From positions 1 to 7,265 of the forward strand of contig CAYJGB010000054.1 in assembly GCA_964369405.1 (NCBI GenBank): a stretch of 7,265 nt of DNA, given 5' to 3'. Shown piece by piece: positions 5,584 through 7,265 of the stretch; position 1 is the stretch's first letter, and each line of letters begins with the position of its first letter. The notes under the pieces were generated by a model, which saw only the letters and a program-made list of their open reading frames with translations, did no database searches and had not been told where the DNA came from. The DNA is from CAYJFG01 sp964369405 (GTDB lineage: Bacteria > Bacillota > Clostridia > Oscillospirales > Acutalibacteraceae). Position numbers and translations under genes: made by a program.

Positions 5584-6753
5584 ATGGTACAAAAAAACAG
5601 AAATGTCGTTCTTATTGCAGGCTCAGTCATGCAGTTATTTTTAGGTATTATTTATGTTTGGAGCGTTTTTGTTGCTCCAGTTTCCACTTATTTTAATATG
5701 GATGTAAATACTGTAAAACTAACATCTTCTTTCATGCTTTGCTTTTTCGTTATTGGTATTTTATTTGGTGGTAGACTTCAAGTTAAAATTACCACTCAAA
5801 AAACTGTTCTAATCGGTGGTATACTCTTATCTCTTGCTATGTTTTCTACATCTATACTTCCAAAAGATTTAGGAACTTTAATCTTTCTTACATATGGTAT
5901 TATAGGTGGTTTTGGTGTTGGTATGGGGTACAATGCGATTATTAGTACTGCTCAAAGAAATTTTCCAGATAAACGTGGTTTAGCAACTGGTATTTCTGTT
6001 TGTACTTTCGGTTTCTCTACTGTTATATTTGCTCCACTTATCCAAGTTCTAGAATCACAAATTGGTCTTCAAACTACTTTTATTATTTTAGGTGGTACAT
6101 TTTTAATAGCAACTTTAGCATGTTTTAACTTTATTACTATGCCTAAAGACTTACCATCTTCAGCAAAAGCTAGTAATACAGATAAAGACTTTACTACTAA
6201 AGAAATGCTTAAAACAAATACATTTTTCTTAATTACTTTAGCTATGATGTTTGGTACTTCTGTTTACTTTATACTAAATCCATCTTTCAAAACTCTATCA
6301 TTAGAACGTGGGTTAGATGATAATATGGCGACAATTATGATTATGTTAACTGGCGTTAGTAATGCAATTGGACGTTTAGTTTTTCCTATTATATCTGATA
6401 AAACTAGTAGGAGCTTTGCTTGCTTATTAACACTTTTAATTACGACTCTAGGTGCATTTATGTTGATTTTCGCACAAGGTTATTTCCTAATGGCTGTAGT
6501 TATACTCATAGCTTTTTGCTATGGTGGAACTTCAGGAGCATTCCCACTTATCACAGGTAAATTCTTTGGACTTAAAAACATTGGCTCTAATTATGGTTGT
6601 GTTATGGTAGGGTTTTCGTTATCAGCACTATTATTTCCAATCGCTCTAAGTTTTGTATCAAATCAAATTATTCTATTTATTATTCTAGGAATAGTTGCTT
6701 TATTTGGCACATTGGCTTTAGTTCCTTTGCTAAAAAGAGAAAAGTCACTTTAA
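5584..6753 (+). CDS. MFS transporter, OFA (oxalate/formate antiporter-like) family
   Basis: A 389-residue membrane protein with the expected 12 segments in two halves joined by a hydrophilic linker (about residues 187-210). Family marks are QLFLGIIYVWSVFVAP at 17-32, GGRLQVK after segment 2 (62-68), FPDKRGLATGI at 127-137, NAIGRLVFPIISD at 260-272, and GAFPLITGKFFGLKNIGSNYG at 318-338. These are typical of the OFA/monocarboxylate branch of MFS, which exchanges or co-transports small organic acids. Segment 11 (about 339-357) has no basic residue, whereas the oxalate antiporter of Oxalobacter has an essential lysine there (K355). Oxalate transport is therefore not supported and the substrate is unknown. 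AAAGGA (5568-5573) precedes ATG 5584 by about 10 bases. The gene is a single transcription unit with its own promoter, possible operator and terminator, so it is probably induced or repressed by its substrate or carbon status. Confidence 0.88.
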   Translation: MVQKNRNVVLIAGSVMQLFLGIIYVWSVFVAPVSTYFNMDVNTVKLTSSFMLCFFVIGILFGGRLQVKITTQKTVLIGGILLSLAMFSTSILPKDLGTLIFLTYGIIGGFGVGMGYNAIISTAQRNFPDKRGLATGISVCTFGFSTVIFAPLIQVLESQIGLQTTFIILGGTFLIATLACFNFITMPKDLPSSAKASNTDKDFTTKEMLKTNTFFLITLAMMFGTSVYFILNPSFKTLSLERGLDDNMATIMIMLTGVSNAIGRLVFPIISDKTSRSFACLLTLLITTLGAFMLIFAQGYFLMAVVILIAFCYGGTSGAFPLITGKFFGLKNIGSNYGCVMVGFSLSALLFPIALSFVSNQIILFIILGIVALFGTLALVPLLKREKSL

Positions 6754-6780
6754 GTAATTAATAAATTATATTAAACTTAG

Positions 6781-6793
6781 TCACTCTGAGTGA
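6781..6793. repeat. Odd palindrome TCACTC-T-GAGTGA
   Basis: A perfect 6+1+6 symmetric sequence 28 bases after the MFS stop. It has no following T run, so it is not a terminator; a protein-binding site or chance are both possible. Confidence 0.5.
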
Positions 6794-7028
6794 ATAAAAG
6801 TGCATTTAAAGAAACTTAAGTAACCTTATTTAGTAATTTTATAATCCTTAGAATATATTGATATATATTTTATAAACAAAACTAACACTCTCTAAAAACA
6901 TTATGTTAAAAGTTTTTAGAGAGTGTGTTTTTACGTATTTTACTTTGAATTTAGATAAATTATATTATACTTTTTATATTTAAGGTTAATTGTAAAATGA
7001 AGTTGAATACCTAAAAAATTTTAAAAAA
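6794..7028. other. Intergenic region with one terminator, no gene
   Basis: Apart from the terminator at 6885-6932, this is AT-rich sequence without a supported reading frame. A TTGAAT/TATACT pair at 6945-6971 has only a 15-base spacer and is not called as a promoter. Confidence 0.6.
6885..6932 (+). terminator. Intrinsic terminator of the MFS transporter unit
   Basis: The arms 6885-6899 (ACACTCTCTAAAAAC) and 6912-6926 (GTTTTTAGAGAGTGT) pair perfectly over 15 bp around a 12-base loop, then G and five T (6928-6932). It lies about 130 bases after the MFS stop and would also block transcription into the IS element. Confidence 0.9.
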
Positions 7029-7064
7029 ATGTCCATAGTTACTGGAAATCTGTTAGAATAAAGT

Positions 7065-7078
7065 TACCACACAACAAA
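7065..7078 (+). repeat. Short direct repeat TACCACACAACAAA, copy 1
   Basis: Matches 7118-7131 at 13 of 14 positions. It lies 53 bases upstream of that copy, in the leader of the transposase gene. Confidence 0.7.
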
Positions 7079-7100
7079 CTAACAGAAGGAGCCAAAAACT

Positions 7101-7265
7101 ATGAACTATACTAATAGTACCACACAACGAAAAAGAGGGCAACACCTAAGAAAAGAAGAAAGAGGAGCAATATTTCACATTTAAAGAAATTAGGTTATTC
7201 AAATAAAGCTACAGCAAGGGAATTAAACTGTAGTCCATCAACAGTAGGTTATGAGTTAAAAAGAG
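7101..7265 (+). pseudogene. IS30-family transposase, N-terminal part, frameshifted
   Basis: The reading frame starts at ATG 7101, 9 bases after AAGGAG. It gives KRGQHLRKEERGAI, the usual IS30 N-terminus (K-R-G-x-x-L-x-x-E-E-R), and hits TAA at 7182-7184 after 27 residues. From 7181 the -1 frame continues the family sequence with KKLGYSNKATAREL, then NCSPSTVGYELKR, the DNA-binding helix-turn-helix (S-P-S-T-[IV]-x-x-E-[LI]-x-R). One base has been lost, or two gained, near 7178-7181. The shift site (CACATTTAAAG) is not in phase for a standard -1 slippery heptamer, so I regard the gene as broken rather than programmed. The catalytic DDE domain, if present, lies beyond the window. Confidence 0.8.
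7118..7131 (+). repeat. Short direct repeat TACCACACAACGAA, copy 2
   Basis: Second copy, within the first codons of the transposase gene. It may be a transposase binding site or coincidence. Confidence 0.7.

Larger units (their letters stand above)
7029..7265 (+). mobile_element. Left end of an IS30-like insertion sequence (truncated by window)
   Basis: The transposase start at 7101 and its IS30-type N-terminus identify the element. The left boundary is a guess near 7029 (ATGTCCATAG); the terminal repeat cannot be confirmed without the right end. Ahead of the gene, TGTTAGAAT (7051-7059) is an extended -10 box. An 8-bp inverted repeat, TCTGTTAG (7049-7056) and CTAACAGA (7079-7086), covers this box and touches the ribosome binding site AAGGAG (7086-7091). 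Confidence 0.7.

Noticed and set aside
7176..7186. Programmed -1 frameshift in the IS30 transposase
   Set aside because: The heptamer TTTAAAG is not in the required phase with the zero frame (ATT TAA), so a mutation is the simpler explanation.
1..7265. CRISPR array, tRNA or rRNA genes, or a defence system
   Set aside because: No regularly spaced repeats, no tRNA-like cloverleaf or rRNA segments, and no nuclease, helicase or toxin domains were seen.

Overview
The window comes from a low-GC Gram-positive bacterium, most likely one of the Clostridia. The DNA is strongly AT-rich, ribosome binding sites are purine-rich (AAGGAG-type), and sigma-A promoters have near-consensus -35 and -10 boxes about 17-18 bases apart. 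The gene families (COG2509-type FAD dehydrogenase, bacterial adenine deaminase, OFA-family MFS transporter, IS30 transposase) also fit. The sequence alone does not name a genus.

Layout: (1) 78-1474 holds two tandem paralogous six-segment membrane proteins with the signature of ABC-2-type permeases. Their ATPase is not in the window. (2) 1471-1676 on the minus strand is a broken relic of an HxlR-family transcription regulator, with a frameshift and both ends missing; its stop codon overlaps the stop of the second permease. (3) 1787-3175 encodes an uncharacterised FAD-dependent dehydrogenase. Its promoter carries a perfect inverted repeat over the -35 region. (4) 3207-3318 is a compact transcription unit: a consensus promoter, a transcript of about 77 nt and a strong intrinsic terminator. 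It lies about 190 bases upstream of (5) adenine deaminase (3512-5233). (6) 5312-5410 is an inverted-repeat element that could be a terminator or a small IS-derived element. (7) 5584-6753 encodes an OFA-like MFS transporter. Its promoter has a 14-bp perfect palindrome touching the -35 box, and a strong terminator lies at 6885-6932. (8) From about 7030 to the end is the left end of an IS30-like insertion sequence whose transposase reading frame is already broken.

The intact genes look like separate single-gene units, or a two-gene unit for the permeases, rather than one pathway. Each has its own promoter or a long gap before it. The clearest biochemical assignment is adenine salvage (adenine to hypoxanthine). 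The MFS protein probably moves a small organic anion, and the FAD protein belongs to a family without a firm function. The relic regulator and broken transposase show a locus that has been rearranged. I found no clear previously undescribed multi-gene system. The most interesting unexplained items are the small transcription unit before the adenine deaminase gene, the orphan inverted repeat beside the dead HxlR gene, and the inverted-repeat element at 5312-5410.
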